64,000 nucleotides of DNA from Selenomonas ruminantium subsp. lactilytica TAM6421 (GCF_000284095.1 NC_017068.1:1736001-1800000); one strand, 5' to 3'; positions 1-6,828 are shown, counted from the stretch's first letter. Translations and numbers: made by a program. Notes: generated from the sequence alone by a model not told the origin.

Positions 1-289
1 TAGGGAGAAGTTCCCCCTCCTCTCCATTGCCGTCAAACGTTACATTTAGCACCTTAGCTCTTGGTTCATAGGTCTCTATGGCCTCCACAATTTGCCGCGT
101 AAGCTGGCTGATTGCGTGAGGGGTAGGATTATCAAGCATTGACACGTCAAGGCCGAAATCACGGTCTAGTCTAGCCTCTCCTTTCGCCGTTGTGAGGATT
201 GTTTTTACATTCTGCATGATTTCCTCTAGCTCAGTAGCTGGAAGGAAATTAACTTTCGCTAGATCCGCTGTTATATTGATGACGCTCAA
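1..289 (-). CDS. Phage baseplate wedge protein, gp25/GpW-like (partial)
   Basis: The reading frame runs off the left edge of the window, so only the N-terminal ~96 residues are present. It reads as a gp25/W-type baseplate protein: the stretch around KGEARLDRDFGLDVS, followed by a helix containing AISQLTRQIVEAIETYEPRA, is typical of this family, which builds the wedge of contractile tails. I chose a TTG start at 289 because a GGAGG lies 9 nt upstream; it overlaps the stop of the gpU-like gene by 4 nt. The order gpV, PAAR, tail protein, W is what P2-like phages show. The family call rests on motif recognition only. Confidence 0.72.
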   Translation of the reverse strand, partial: MSVINITADLAKVNFLPATELEEIMQNVKTILTTAKGEARLDRDFGLDVSMLDNPTPHAISQLTRQIVEAIETYEPRAKVLNVTFDGNGEEGELLP

Positions 290-816
290 GTCAATACACC
301 TCCCAGAATTCTCGAGTTTGTAGTGGCCTCATAATATTCCTGCATGGACAGATTCACGTCGAGGCCTGCAACAGTACCATCGATGTAGTGTGTCGCGGTG
401 GCCTCAACACTTTCAATGAGCCATTTTTTCCCTACAGGCTTACCACTAACCACAAAAGTCAGCACTTCACCGGTCTCACAATAACTGCGGAGTATTTCAA
501 GGCATGATTCTGGGTTTACTCCGAGCCACTTTCGTAACTTGATGCCTAAAGTCAATGTCGTGATATCTGGCCCTTGGAACTCTAGCACTGGTTTGCTGGC
601 AATGATGTCATGTTTTGCGATGCGGGCCTTGAAACTTCGCTTATATTCATCAAAAGTAAGACAGTCATTATAAGCAGCTACTTTAAAGGTCACATCTCCC
701 AGGGACCCTATCTCATTGGCGGCCCCAGGGTTAACACCCAGCGCCTTTGCGTATTTATTTATCGCACTGGTTAAGCCTTTCATGCCGGCTTTTTTCAATT
801 TACTTTTCCAATCCAT
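286..816 (-). CDS. Phage tail protein, P2 GpU-like
   Basis: This 176-residue protein has the GpU pattern: LGDVTFKVA near residue 40, KRSFKARIAKHD, a KPVLEFQGPD segment near residue 75, and the late VGKKWLIESVEAT segment. GpU proteins act at the head-proximal tip of contractile phage tails. It lies between the PAAR spike gene and the gp25-like gene, overlapping the latter by 4 nt, so the three are probably co-transcribed as a late tail operon. No disruption is visible in this gene, although the prophage around it is damaged. Confidence 0.75.
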   Translation of the reverse strand: MDWKSKLKKAGMKGLTSAINKYAKALGVNPGAANEIGSLGDVTFKVAAYNDCLTFDEYKRSFKARIAKHDIIASKPVLEFQGPDITTLTLGIKLRKWLGVNPESCLEILRSYCETGEVLTFVVSGKPVGKKWLIESVEATATHYIDGTVAGLDVNLSMQEYYEATTNSRILGGVLT

Positions 817-819
817 AGC

Positions 820-1110
820 TCAACCTCCAACGAAAACATTTCCGCTCCCTGCTGCAATACTGCCCCCACAGGATACAGGATCACCAACGCGTCCCGCTGG
901 ACTGCTGTTGATGAATACCGTAGAACTGCCTGAGGCAATCACTCCACTGTGTGCGGAATGAGCAGGGCAAGAATGTGGGGCATAACTATCGCCCACACGG
1001 CCTGCGCCTATGCCATTAATGAACACGTTGCTACTAGCGGATACCAAAGACGTAGGCGGGCATGCATCATGTCCTGTATCGGCATCACCCAATCTTGTAA
1101 TTGCTGGCAT
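820..1110 (-). CDS. PAAR-domain tail-spike tip protein
   Basis: Ninety-six residues, starting MPAITRLGDADTGHD. PAAR proteins cap the spike of contractile injection machines such as phage tails and type VI secretion. The family repeat is visible as SSNVFINGIGAGRVGD and later SSTVFINSSPAGRVGD, with paired Cys/His near CPAHSAHSG that would bind the metal ion at the tip. The start at 1110 is favoured over an upstream one because a GGAGGG lies just before it. The gene sits right after the gpV remnant, the usual position for the spike tip. Confidence 0.85.
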   Translation of the reverse strand: MPAITRLGDADTGHDACPPTSLVSASSNVFINGIGAGRVGDSYAPHSCPAHSAHSGVIASGSSTVFINSSPAGRVGDPVSCGGSIAAGSGNVFVGG

Positions 1111-1121
1111 TTCCCCCCTCC

Positions 1122-1320
1122 TTAGTTGATATTGACCGTCGAGCCATTGATGACTACAGGCCCTGTACATTGTATGGTCAATCCGCCCGTAGCTCGGTTA
1201 AACTCTACAAAAGAGCCGTCGCCAAAGTCTATGCGGCGGATATCGCCATTCGTACTATTAGGGGGCTGCGCTTCACTAAAGAATGTTCCCAGTATAAAGC
1301 CATTGGAGTTAGAATATAAA
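1122..1320 (-). pseudogene. Baseplate spike protein GpV, C-terminal remnant
   Basis: About 62 codons remain, including GFILGTFFSEAQPPN and IRRIDFGDGSFVEFNRATG, which match the end of P2-like baseplate assembly protein V (the spike beneath the PAAR tip). The N-terminal two thirds are gone. The frame runs directly into the end of the IS3-family element at about 1320, and gpV sequence does not resume on the other side of the element. The gene was therefore cut by the insertion together with loss of flanking phage DNA. Confidence 0.75.
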
Positions 1321-1401
1321 TAGTACAAGTCAAAATGAGAAATCCTAAATAAGTTCATGACATGGTACAATATATGTACCTATCTTGAGGAGGATTTCAG
1401 A

Positions 1402-1686
1402 ATGGCTAAACAACATGACAAACAGTTTAAACTTGACGCAATTCAATATTACGAAGATCATAAGGAGCTTGGCTTGCGTGGCTGTGCCAATAACCTTGGC
1501 ATCGGTTACAGCACTTTGACCAAGTGGCGGAAAGAACTTCGTGACTCCGGCGATATCGTTGTAAGAGGTTCCGGCAACTACGAATCCGATGAACAGAAAG
1601 AAATTGCCAGATTACGCCGTGAATTGCGCGATACGAAAGACGCACTTGACGTGTTAAAAAAAGCCATCAGCATTCTGGGAAAATAA
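1402..1686 (+). CDS. IS3-family transposase OrfA (HTH subunit)
   Basis: Ninety-four residues starting MAKQHDKQFKLDAIQYYED. An N-terminal helix-turn-helix (about residues 5-50, with LGIGYSTLTKWRKEL as recognition helix) binds the IS ends, and a C-terminal leucine-zipper-like segment rich in Arg/Glu (EIARLRRELRDTKDALDVLK) allows multimerisation. The start at 1402 follows an AGGAGGATTTCAGA ribosome site. A run of seven A followed by G at 1656-1663 is a classic -1 slippery site that would fuse OrfA to OrfB, giving the active OrfAB transposase. Confidence 0.9.
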   Translation: MAKQHDKQFKLDAIQYYEDHKELGLRGCANNLGIGYSTLTKWRKELRDSGDIVVRGSGNYESDEQKEIARLRRELRDTKDALDVLKKAISILGK

Positions 1687-1763
1687 CAGAGGCCATTTAT
1701 CTTCAGGTCTCTGAACAGGCGGAAATTGCAAAAGAAGAAGGACGCCCTATTTCCGTCTCCGGA

Positions 1764-2597
1764 ATGCTGCGAAAACTTGGCGTTTCACGCTCGGGCTATA
1801 ACGCTTGGCGCCATCGTCTGCCATCAGACACATCAATAAGGCGACAGGAAGTAAAAGAACAAATCCAGCGAATCTACGATGAGTCTCATCAAAATTATGG
1901 TGCACCTAAAATCACATCAGAACTGCGTAAAGCCGGAGAAATCATCTCTGAAAGGACTATAGGTCAGTATATGCGCCAGATGGGGCTTCGTGCTCAATGG
2001 GTTAAGCCCTTGGTTCCAACTACCGTTGATCCAGACTTCAGTGACAGTCTGCAGAACATCTTGGATGAACAATTTAATCCGGAACGGCCTAATGCGGTTT
2101 GGTGTTCAGACATCACTTATGTATGGACAATTGACGGATTTGTATACTTGACCAGCATTATGGACTTGTACTCTCGCAAAATCATCGCATGGACGCTTTC
2201 TGACAGCTTAGAAGTAAGCTGCGTAACGGAAACAATTCAAAAATCGAAATTACGCCGCAACCTCGATTTACCACTGATTATCCACTCAGACCGAGGCAGC
2301 CAATACGTAGCTAAAGAATATAAGAAGGCCACCGCACGAATGCAGCGGAGCTATTCCAAGAAAGCTTATCCATGGGATAATGCCTGTATCGAGTCATTTC
2401 ACGCATTGATAAAGCGTGAATGGTTGAACCGCTTTAGAATCAGGGATTTTAATCATGCTCACAGCCTAATTTTTGAGTATATTGAAGCATTTTATAATAC
2501 AAAGCGGATTCACAGCCATTGTGGATATCTTTCGCCAGATGACTTTGAAAAACTTTACAAGGCGAGCGTTGCTAGAGAAGCACTATTGGTAAGCTGA
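1764..2597 (+). CDS. IS3-family transposase OrfB (DDE catalytic part)
   Basis: This 277-residue frame carries the rve integrase core with all three acidic residues: Asp in VWCSDITYVW, Asp in LIIHSDRGSQY and Glu in ACIESFHALIKRE. The N-terminal part has the HTH_21-like segment (NYGAPKITSELRKAG). The frame is open upstream of 1764 back to the slippery A-run near 1656, so in vivo the product is probably made as an OrfAB frameshift fusion rather than from the internal ATG. No stop or frameshift interrupts the catalytic domain, so the element could still be active if its ends are intact. Confidence 0.92.
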   Translation: MLRKLGVSRSGYNAWRHRLPSDTSIRRQEVKEQIQRIYDESHQNYGAPKITSELRKAGEIISERTIGQYMRQMGLRAQWVKPLVPTTVDPDFSDSLQNILDEQFNPERPNAVWCSDITYVWTIDGFVYLTSIMDLYSRKIIAWTLSDSLEVSCVTETIQKSKLRRNLDLPLIIHSDRGSQYVAKEYKKATARMQRSYSKKAYPWDNACIESFHALIKREWLNRFRIRDFNHAHSLIFEYIEAFYNTKRIHSHCGYLSPDDFEKLYKASVAREALLVS

Positions 2598-2628
2598 AAA
2601 TAATTAAAATTTCTCATTTTATGTTGTA

Positions 2629-2700
2629 CTAAATCTTGACATAGGACCAGCTGTCCGTGACAACCTGTTTGTTTTGAATTTCTACCAATGCTTCACTCAA
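2629..2700 (-). pseudogene. Rha-family phage regulatory protein, N-terminal stub
   Basis: An AGGAGG ribosome site and a TTG start at 2700 begin a short frame reading LSEALVEIQNKQVVTDSW, then a stop inside the IS end. The LVEIQNKQVVTDS opening matches the N-terminus of phage Rha proteins, antirepressor-like regulators expressed early. The rest of the gene is absent: the IS lies where codon ~18 should continue, and beyond it is late gpV sequence. It follows the small XRE gene closely, so it was the second gene of the early operon. Identification from about 18 residues is tentative. Confidence 0.5.
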
Positions 2701-2714
2701 CGCTGATTTCCTCC

Positions 2715-2939
2715 TTACACTGCCATATTTGTGGTATCAATAAGCTCACTCGCAAACAAGTAGTCGTAATCCATATTGGAAAAGAACTTGTTATGAATAG
2801 TGATGGCCTCCTGAATTGAGATATTGCCCTTCCCCCTTAGCTTGGCATCCAGCCATGCAGGGTTACGCCCCACTGCCGCAGATACCTGAGCATAACTAAG
2901 TCCATATCGGGCCATCTCAGCTTTTAGATTTGGAAACAT
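2715..2939 (-). CDS. Small Cro-like helix-turn-helix regulator
   Basis: Seventy-four residues with an XRE-like fold: LKAEMARYGLSYAQVSAAVG, then a turn and RNPAWLDAKLRGKG as probable recognition region, followed by ISIQEAITIHNKFF. A strong AAGGAGG site precedes the ATG. It is the first gene of the leftward transcript and diverges from the repressor gene at 3134, the usual cro/cI layout. Its own promoter (TTGACA, 17 nt, TATATT on the minus strand near 3040-3012) overlaps a candidate operator. The role as Cro is inferred from position. Confidence 0.6.
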   Translation of the reverse strand: MFPNLKAEMARYGLSYAQVSAAVGRNPAWLDAKLRGKGNISIQEAITIHNKFFSNMDYDYLFASELIDTTNMAV

Positions 2940-2944
2940 CTTAC

Positions 2945-3133
2945 TTTACCTCCTTACTACGATATTCGGACTCTTTTTTCGTTCTAATACGAAACTCGTT
3001 GTTCATGGCTATAATATAATACGGGTCTCGTAATATGTCAACTGATTTTTTCGTATTTCTACGGATTTATCTATTTTATATTTACGGATTTTCGTAGAAA
3101 TGTTATAATGAAGCTATGAAAGAAGGCGATAAA
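2945..3133. promoter_or_regulatory. Divergent prophage switch promoters and operators
   Basis: Leftward: TTGACA, a 17-nt spacer and TATATT drive the Cro-like gene. Rightward: TATAAT at 3104-3109 drives the repressor. Candidate operators with TACG/CGTA half-sites are TACGAGACCCGTA between the leftward -35 and -10, and TACGGATTTTCGTA at about 3083-3096. A perfect 9-bp dyad, ATTTCTACG at about 3053 and CGTAGAAAT at about 3093, spans the rightward promoter. Several further TACG-like half-sites are scattered here. Binding by the neighbouring repressor is inferred. Confidence 0.6.
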
Positions 3134-3958
3134 ATGATGGCCCCAAGCGAAAAAATACAGATATGTTTAGATATGAAAAATTTAAAGCGGAAAGATTTGG
3201 CCACAGCTGCAAACATGCCTGCGTCTACTATTTCTGACTTTCTAAACGGCAAGACCACAAAATTGGACATAACAAAAGCCCAGAGCATTGCAAACACTCT
3301 GGGCTGTACACTCGATTATTTAGTTGGCGACGATACTATTGGCGTTGATATTAGCACGGCACTCAAGGCCGAGCGTGAAGAACACGGAGAAACCACTGAC
3401 ATCGTTTCCTTGAATACAAAAATCCCCGAAGCACTTATTATGAAATACGAACACGGAGATGAGCCTGTCAGCTTTTTCCTCTTTGGCAAGCTGTGCGAAC
3501 ACTACGACCTGTCCGTATGGGACTTTCTGCAGAAGTACGACTTCTACGATGAATACATCCCGCCTCATTTCAATGGTGATGCTGGCGCCTACGAAGCCTT
3601 TAAGAAGGCCGAGCGCGAGGATGCGCTCAAATCATCCGCCGGCTACCCGGAACTTAGGGATATTGTAGAAAAAGGAATGTATGTAGTTAATGGCCAGCCT
3701 GCGAGAAGGTCTTTTTATCGTGACCTCCATTTAGATGTCGAGCGGATTTATATGCATCCTTATGCAGTTTGGGCGCCGAACGAGAACATCAAGGGCGATG
3801 AAGAAGCTGCTGTAGAGGAATTTGTTTCTGTGACAAAACAATACGCCACTGATGCGCAAGTCGCAAATCTGGAACATGCGCTCGCAAATGCCAAAAACCT
3901 AGATGAACGCGTTAAAACGGCTATGGCCTATTATTATGAAATCGTTATAGACAGATAG
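3134..3958 (+). CDS. Prophage CI-like repressor, XRE family
   Basis: The N-terminal ~65 residues are a clear XRE helix-turn-helix (KDLATAANMPASTISDFLNGKT, then AQSIANTLGCTLDYLVGDD). The rest (about residues 75-274) has no LexA/S24 peptidase motif; it contains a second region resembling a degenerate HTH (ALIMKYEHGDEPVSFFLFGKLCEHY) and a charged C-terminus. A start at 3134 is chosen because AGAAGGCG lies just upstream; an earlier in-frame ATG at 3116 lies at the predicted transcription start. It diverges from the Cro-like gene and is followed by the accessory genes. Induction by RecA-driven self-cleavage looks unlikely without an S24 domain. Confidence 0.75.
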   Translation: MMAPSEKIQICLDMKNLKRKDLATAANMPASTISDFLNGKTTKLDITKAQSIANTLGCTLDYLVGDDTIGVDISTALKAEREEHGETTDIVSLNTKIPEALIMKYEHGDEPVSFFLFGKLCEHYDLSVWDFLQKYDFYDEYIPPHFNGDAGAYEAFKKAEREDALKSSAGYPELRDIVEKGMYVVNGQPARRSFYRDLHLDVERIYMHPYAVWAPNENIKGDEEAAVEEFVSVTKQYATDAQVANLEHALANAKNLDERVKTAMAYYYEIVIDR

Positions 3959-4077
3959 TGCCCCCGGTTATCCTCCCTAATTCAGCAAAACTACCAAAAT
4001 GGTACTTTTGAACCTCCACGACATCGACTACCGCTTGATGGAGCAGTTCCATATAGAGCTGAAATGGGCATAACAAA

Positions 4078-4114
4078 AAGCCGCCCATAAGGACGGCTAA
4101 AGAAAGAAGCGGAT
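4078..4114 (+). repeat. Cargo-leader repeat, copy 1
   Basis: AAAAAGCCGCCCATAAGGACGGCT followed by AAAGAAAGAAGCGG just before the TTG start at 4119. The two GC-rich arms pair as a hairpin with one mismatch. Related leaders stand before the genes at 5082, 5985, 6607 and 6871. Confidence 0.55.
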
Positions 4115-4118
4115 ATTA

Positions 4119-4832
4119 TTGGCTACCATTCAGGATCATATACGGTTATCAACAAATACGTACCCAATTTTCGAAATGGCGGAAACTATCCAGCGCATCT
4201 ACAATCCGCCGGCACTAAAGGCATTTCAGAACGCCATTCAGATACCCTGCGCTTCACCGGCTATGCAAACTACTGCGATTACAGCTCAGCTTACGCAGGC
4301 GCAGGCTATAACGGCAGCGGCATTCCACCCCGCTATTGAGGCTGTTGCAATGTACCAACAACCATATATGTCTATGGCTGCGGCAATGACTGAATATCAA
4401 AGAACGCTGGCACATATTTCCAGAATCCCCGAGCTGATGAAGATTCAAAATACAATTCTCCAATTAGAACATTTCATCCCAGCCGTTATAATGCCTCCTG
4501 CACTATCAAATGTATCAACACTGCTCCCTGCTTTAGAATATCTTCACACTGAACAGCCGGATTCTTATCAACAGATTGATACCATTTTGTCCGTTGAAAT
4601 GGATAAAGATACTCCTATTGAGCAATACATTCAAAACCTGTTGTTGAAGATTAAAGACACCACTACTGCTAGTATATCTGATTTACCACAATATCTGTTT
4701 GGATTAGCACAATCTTTAGATTTAGTCTCACCTTTCGTTGATGAGCCCGCGAGAACCAGTATCGACCAGTTAAATTCACTTCTTATTGTACTGGCGTATG
4801 TAATTCTTCAAAACATCCCAAAAAGCAAGTAA
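4119..4832 (+). CDS. Uncharacterised prophage cargo protein with hydrophobic C-terminus
   Basis: I do not recognise this 237-residue protein. It begins at a TTG codon directly after the leader repeat. The first half is rich in Ala, Ile, Gln and Met (AITAQLTQAQAITAAAFHPA, then AVAMYQQPYMSMAAAMTEYQ), suggesting long amphipathic helices. The last 20 residues contain SLLIVLAYVILQNI, a possible membrane segment. The 3' end overlaps, in antisense, a small membrane-protein gene by 57 bp. As a single cargo gene in the lysogen-expressed part of a prophage, it might be a fitness or exclusion factor, but nothing in the sequence proves it. Confidence 0.5.
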   Translation: MATIQDHIRLSTNTYPIFEMAETIQRIYNPPALKAFQNAIQIPCASPAMQTTAITAQLTQAQAITAAAFHPAIEAVAMYQQPYMSMAAAMTEYQRTLAHISRIPELMKIQNTILQLEHFIPAVIMPPALSNVSTLLPALEYLHTEQPDSYQQIDTILSVEMDKDTPIEQYIQNLLLKIKDTTTASISDLPQYLFGLAQSLDLVSPFVDEPARTSIDQLNSLLIVLAYVILQNIPKSK

Positions 4833-4934
4833 TATCATCAAATAAGCTGCAGTTTTCCAAGGATTTACCGACATTCTTATAATTGTAGCAGCAGCCATAG
4901 CTACTATGACAATATGGATTATAAGCTTGTACAT
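4776..4934 (-). CDS. Small two-helix membrane protein, antisense to cargo gene
   Basis: Fifty-two residues: MYKLIIHIVIVAMAAATIIR forms a first membrane helix, and TAAYLMILLAFWDVLKNYI a second, ending in a basic tail. GTGAGGGAG lies 5-6 nt upstream of the ATG, and a promoter with a -10 of TATAAT inside a TGCAATA dyad precedes it. The last 57 bp overlap the end of the convergent gene at 4119-4832. Size and layout would suit a small toxin, holin-like or exclusion peptide, but the function is unknown. The same promoter architecture recurs upstream of the gene at 6221-6496. Confidence 0.5.
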   Translation of the reverse strand: MYKLIIHIVIVAMAAATIIRMSVNPWKTAAYLMILLAFWDVLKNYIRQYNKK

Positions 4935-4951
4935 TATTCTCCCTCACTTTC

Positions 4952-4988
4952 TGCAATATATCTAGGTATATTATACCATTTTATTGCA
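4952..4988 (-). promoter_or_regulatory. Promoter inside TGCAATA-N23-TATTGCA dyad, copy 1
   Basis: On the minus strand TGCAATA and TATTGCA stand exactly 23 bp apart with TATAAT between them. The whole element, including the following GAAAGTGAGG ribosome site, is repeated at 6516-6552 with the same 23-bp spacing. A dimeric regulator covering the -10 box is a natural reading; its identity is unknown. Confidence 0.55.
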
Positions 4989-5034
4989 AAAAGTGCTCTA
5001 CGCTTTTATGCATAAATATGAACCTCGCAATATA

Positions 5035-5081
5035 AAAAAAGCCGCCCGGATGAACAACTCGATAAAGAAAGGATAGGTATT
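5035..5081 (+). repeat. Cargo-leader repeat, copy 2
   Basis: AAAAAAAGCCGCCCGGATGA, then AACTCGATAAAGAAAGGA as ribosome site, immediately before the protease ATG at 5082. The hairpin's second arm is degraded in this copy. Confidence 0.5.
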
Positions 5082-5894
5082 ATGGATTTTCTAGATTTAC
5101 TCCCATTTACCACAACAAAAATTGAAGCCACCACGAATACTGGTCAGCTTTCTACAGGTACGGGTTTTTTCTTTGCCTTTAATTCTGACCAACAACAATC
5201 ATATATTCCCGTATTAATAACCAATCGTCATATGATTGAAAATATGCTATCCATTACTATAAAAATCACCACAAAGAAAAACAATATGCCACAGATAGGT
5301 AATTATCTCCCCTTCACCATAGAGCTTAATAAAAGGTATGTGATTATGCATCCCGATAAAGGCATCGATTTATCAATAATTATATTAGCTCCGTATATTA
5401 GTCCGCATATAAAGTCCTTATTTATACCATACCTTTCTAAGGAAAACATTGCCACAGAAAAAGAATTACAACATATTAATATTTTACATGACATAATCAT
5501 GGTTGGATATCCAGATGGAATATCAGACGAAATCAATAATATGCCTATTTTCCGAAAAGGAATTACAGCTACCAATCCATCTATTGACTATAATGGACGT
5601 CATGAATTCCTAATAGATGCATCTTGTTTCCCTGGTTCCAGCGGCTCACCAGTGATGTCATACGAAAATGGCATGGTCAAAGATGCTGATGGTAATTTTA
5701 CAATTAATTATGGCACAAAACTAATCGGAATCCAATCGAAAACTTTTCTGCATAATTCTAACGGAAAAATTGTACCAATAGAAATCCCAACACAAGTCAT
5801 ACCAGGAGTTATTACGTCTATTCCCAACAATCTTGGTATTGTTGTAAAAGCATCATGCATACTCGATTTTGAATCACTTCTTCCACCGCACTAA
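5082..5894 (+). CDS. Cytoplasmic trypsin-like serine protease
   Basis: This 270-residue chymotrypsin-fold protease has the triad in order: His50 in LITNRHMIE, Asp96 in DKGIDLSII, Ser187 in FPGSSGSPV. There is no signal peptide or membrane segment, so it should act in the cytoplasm. Such stand-alone trypsin-like domains are often found in phage-defence loci and prophage cargo, where they cleave host or phage proteins on infection. It is expressed on its own behind a cargo-leader repeat. The family call is firm; the target and the defence role are inferred. The AT-rich codon use differs from the core genes after 10989. Confidence 0.75.
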   Translation: MDFLDLLPFTTTKIEATTNTGQLSTGTGFFFAFNSDQQQSYIPVLITNRHMIENMLSITIKITTKKNNMPQIGNYLPFTIELNKRYVIMHPDKGIDLSIIILAPYISPHIKSLFIPYLSKENIATEKELQHINILHDIIMVGYPDGISDEINNMPIFRKGITATNPSIDYNGRHEFLIDASCFPGSSGSPVMSYENGMVKDADGNFTINYGTKLIGIQSKTFLHNSNGKIVPIEIPTQVIPGVITSIPNNLGIVVKASCILDFESLLPPH

Positions 5895-5947
5895 AATATA
5901 ACATCTGTAAATTTTGTATACCTCTTGAGAACAGTATAATCCATAAA

Positions 5948-5984
5948 TCAAGCCCCCACGCTCGATAAGGAAAGGAATGATGCT
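5948..5984 (+). repeat. Cargo-leader repeat, copy 3 (degenerate)
   Basis: AAGCCCCCACGCTCGATAAG followed by GAAAGGAATGATGCT before the ATG at 5985. It retains the CTCGATAA.GAAAGGA part of copy 2 but only a decayed GCCGCCC core. Confidence 0.4.
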
Positions 5985-6134
5985 ATGAATTTTAGCAAGA
6001 ACCATTTGCGCGATAAAGCAAACAGCGCAGATTTTAGGCAGTTTCGTCGATCCGTATTCCGCGAATACGCCAGTTTCCTAAAAGAAAAGATACAGCACAA
6101 TTATGAGTGGTCAGTGAAGTTCATCCTTCATTAG
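5985..6134 (+). CDS. Short basic ORF, possibly the 5' part of a frameshifted gene
   Basis: Forty-nine residues beginning MNFSKNHLRDKANSADFRQF, with a good AAGGAAAGGA ribosome site and a cargo-leader upstream. The end overlaps another open frame (6107-6292) whose protein would continue plausibly with EVHPSLEAPQDVKAPLDSEI. Read together through one frameshift near 6110-6120 they would give a single protein of about 100 residues. Either this is a real 49-residue product or the first part of a broken gene; I cannot decide from one sequence. Function unknown. Confidence 0.4.
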   Translation: MNFSKNHLRDKANSADFRQFRRSVFREYASFLKEKIQHNYEWSVKFILH

Positions 6135-6292
6135 AAGCGCCACAAGACGTAAAAGCACCCCTCGATAGTGAAATTAAAGGATTCATAAAGGCTACTAAGG
6201 ATATCAAATTGCTATCTTCCTCATCTGAAGAACCTTCTACGGACAATATCTCTGACGATACGCCCACAAATGGCAATCCTACCGAAGAATGA
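6107..6292 (+). pseudogene. Possible 3' part of the frameshifted gene at 5985
   Basis: An open frame of 61 codons from a GTG with no ribosome site of its own. The sequence is hydrophilic and acidic at its end (SSSSEEPSTDNISDD), as in disordered tails. The lack of a start signal and its position directly after the 49-residue ORF suggest it was the C-terminal part of that protein. It overlaps the convergent minus-strand gene by 72 bp, like the other cargo/antisense pairs here. Confidence 0.3.
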
Positions 6293-6496
6293 TTTTGCTT
6301 CGTCATTCTCCGCTTTGAGCTGAACCATCTCGAAAAATTCCAAATCCGTCTCAAAACGTTCCAACATATATTTGAGGAAATCGTTATCTATAGGCTTTTC
6401 CTCCATCGCCCTTATTTGCTGATGCTGAACTTTTACGCACGATACGATTTCCTTTTCATGGAGTGCCAGCAGGAATGAATTGAGAAACTTCATCAT
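6221..6496 (-). CDS. Uncharacterised 91-residue protein, antisense to cargo ORF
   Basis: Starts MMKFLNSFLLALHEKEIVSC; the ATG at 6496 follows GTGAGGCGG with good spacing. The protein looks helical and charged (IDNDFLKYMLERFETDLEFF, then LKAENDEAKSFF) and ends in a very basic tail (IVRDIVRRRFFR). No known family is recognised. It is driven by a copy of the TGCAATA dyad promoter that also precedes the small membrane gene at 4776-4934, so the two are probably co-regulated. The basic tail could bind nucleic acid; that is a guess. Confidence 0.5.
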   Translation of the reverse strand: MMKFLNSFLLALHEKEIVSCVKVQHQQIRAMEEKPIDNDFLKYMLERFETDLEFFEMVQLKAENDEAKSFFGRIAICGRIVRDIVRRRFFR

Positions 6497-6515
6497 GTTC
6501 GACCGCCTCACTTTC

Positions 6516-6552
6516 TGCAATATTATCACCTATATTATACTATTTTATTGCA
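6516..6552 (-). promoter_or_regulatory. Promoter inside TGCAATA-N23-TATTGCA dyad, copy 2
   Basis: Same layout as copy 1: dyad arms 23 bp apart with TATAAT between, then a GAAAGTGAGG-type ribosome site. The interior bases differ moderately from copy 1 while arms and spacing are exact, which argues for selection on the dyad. Confidence 0.55.
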
Positions 6553-6566
6553 AAAATATCACAAAT

Positions 6567-6606
6567 AAGCCGCCCGGATAGATGACATACGAAAGGACTG
6601 ATATCA
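6567..6606 (+). repeat. Cargo-leader repeat, copy 4
   Basis: AAGCCGCCCGGATAGATGAC followed by ATACGAAAGGACTGATATCA before the ATG at 6607. The GCCGCCCGGAT core is intact; the pairing arm is lost. Confidence 0.5.
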
Positions 6607-6822
6607 ATGATTAAGAAAATAGCGCTGGCAACACTGACCGCAGTATGCCTCTCCATGGCAACTCCTGCCCTAGCTTCTGACTATCTGGCGAATCCGCGCT
6701 CTATGAAATTCCATTACGCATCCTGCCGGACCATCAAGCATCCCGAGAACTTTATCCCGTACAGTTCCCGTGATGAAGCCATTACAGATGGTTATGTCAG
6801 CTGTGGAGTATGTAAACCATAA
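6607..6822 (+). CDS. Secreted Ada-like zinc-binding mini-protein, paralog 1
   Basis: Seventy-one residues. Residues 1-23 form a signal peptide (KKIALATLTAVCLSMATPALA, cut after ALA). The mature ~47 residues fit the Ada/nuclease-associated metal-binding fold: SMKFHYASCRTIKHPENF, then DEAITDGYVSCGVCKP, giving Cys, His and a C-terminal CxxC as ligands. These domains often accompany secreted nucleases; here the domain stands alone. A paralog with the same length lies at 8115-8330, on the other side of the PUA/EVE-like gene. Exported to the periplasm or outside; role unknown. Confidence 0.6.
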   Translation: MIKKIALATLTAVCLSMATPALASDYLANPRSMKFHYASCRTIKHPENFIPYSSRDEAITDGYVSCGVCKP

Positions 6823-6828
6823 AAATAA

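Larger units (their letters stand above)
1321..2641 (+). mobile_element. IS3-family (IS150-group) insertion sequence
   Basis: The element holds overlapping-type orfA and orfB. Related terminal sequences lie in inverted orientation: TAGTACAAGTCAAAATGAGA at 1321 and, reading inward from the right, TAGTACAACATAAAATGAGA ending at 2631. The right side continues for ten more bases to a TGTCAAGATT end at 2641, which would give the TG...CA tips usual for IS3 elements. The left side has no matching ten bases, so the left tip may be missing. No clear target-site duplication flanks it. The left flank is gpV sequence and the right flank is a Rha-like gene. Confidence 0.85.
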
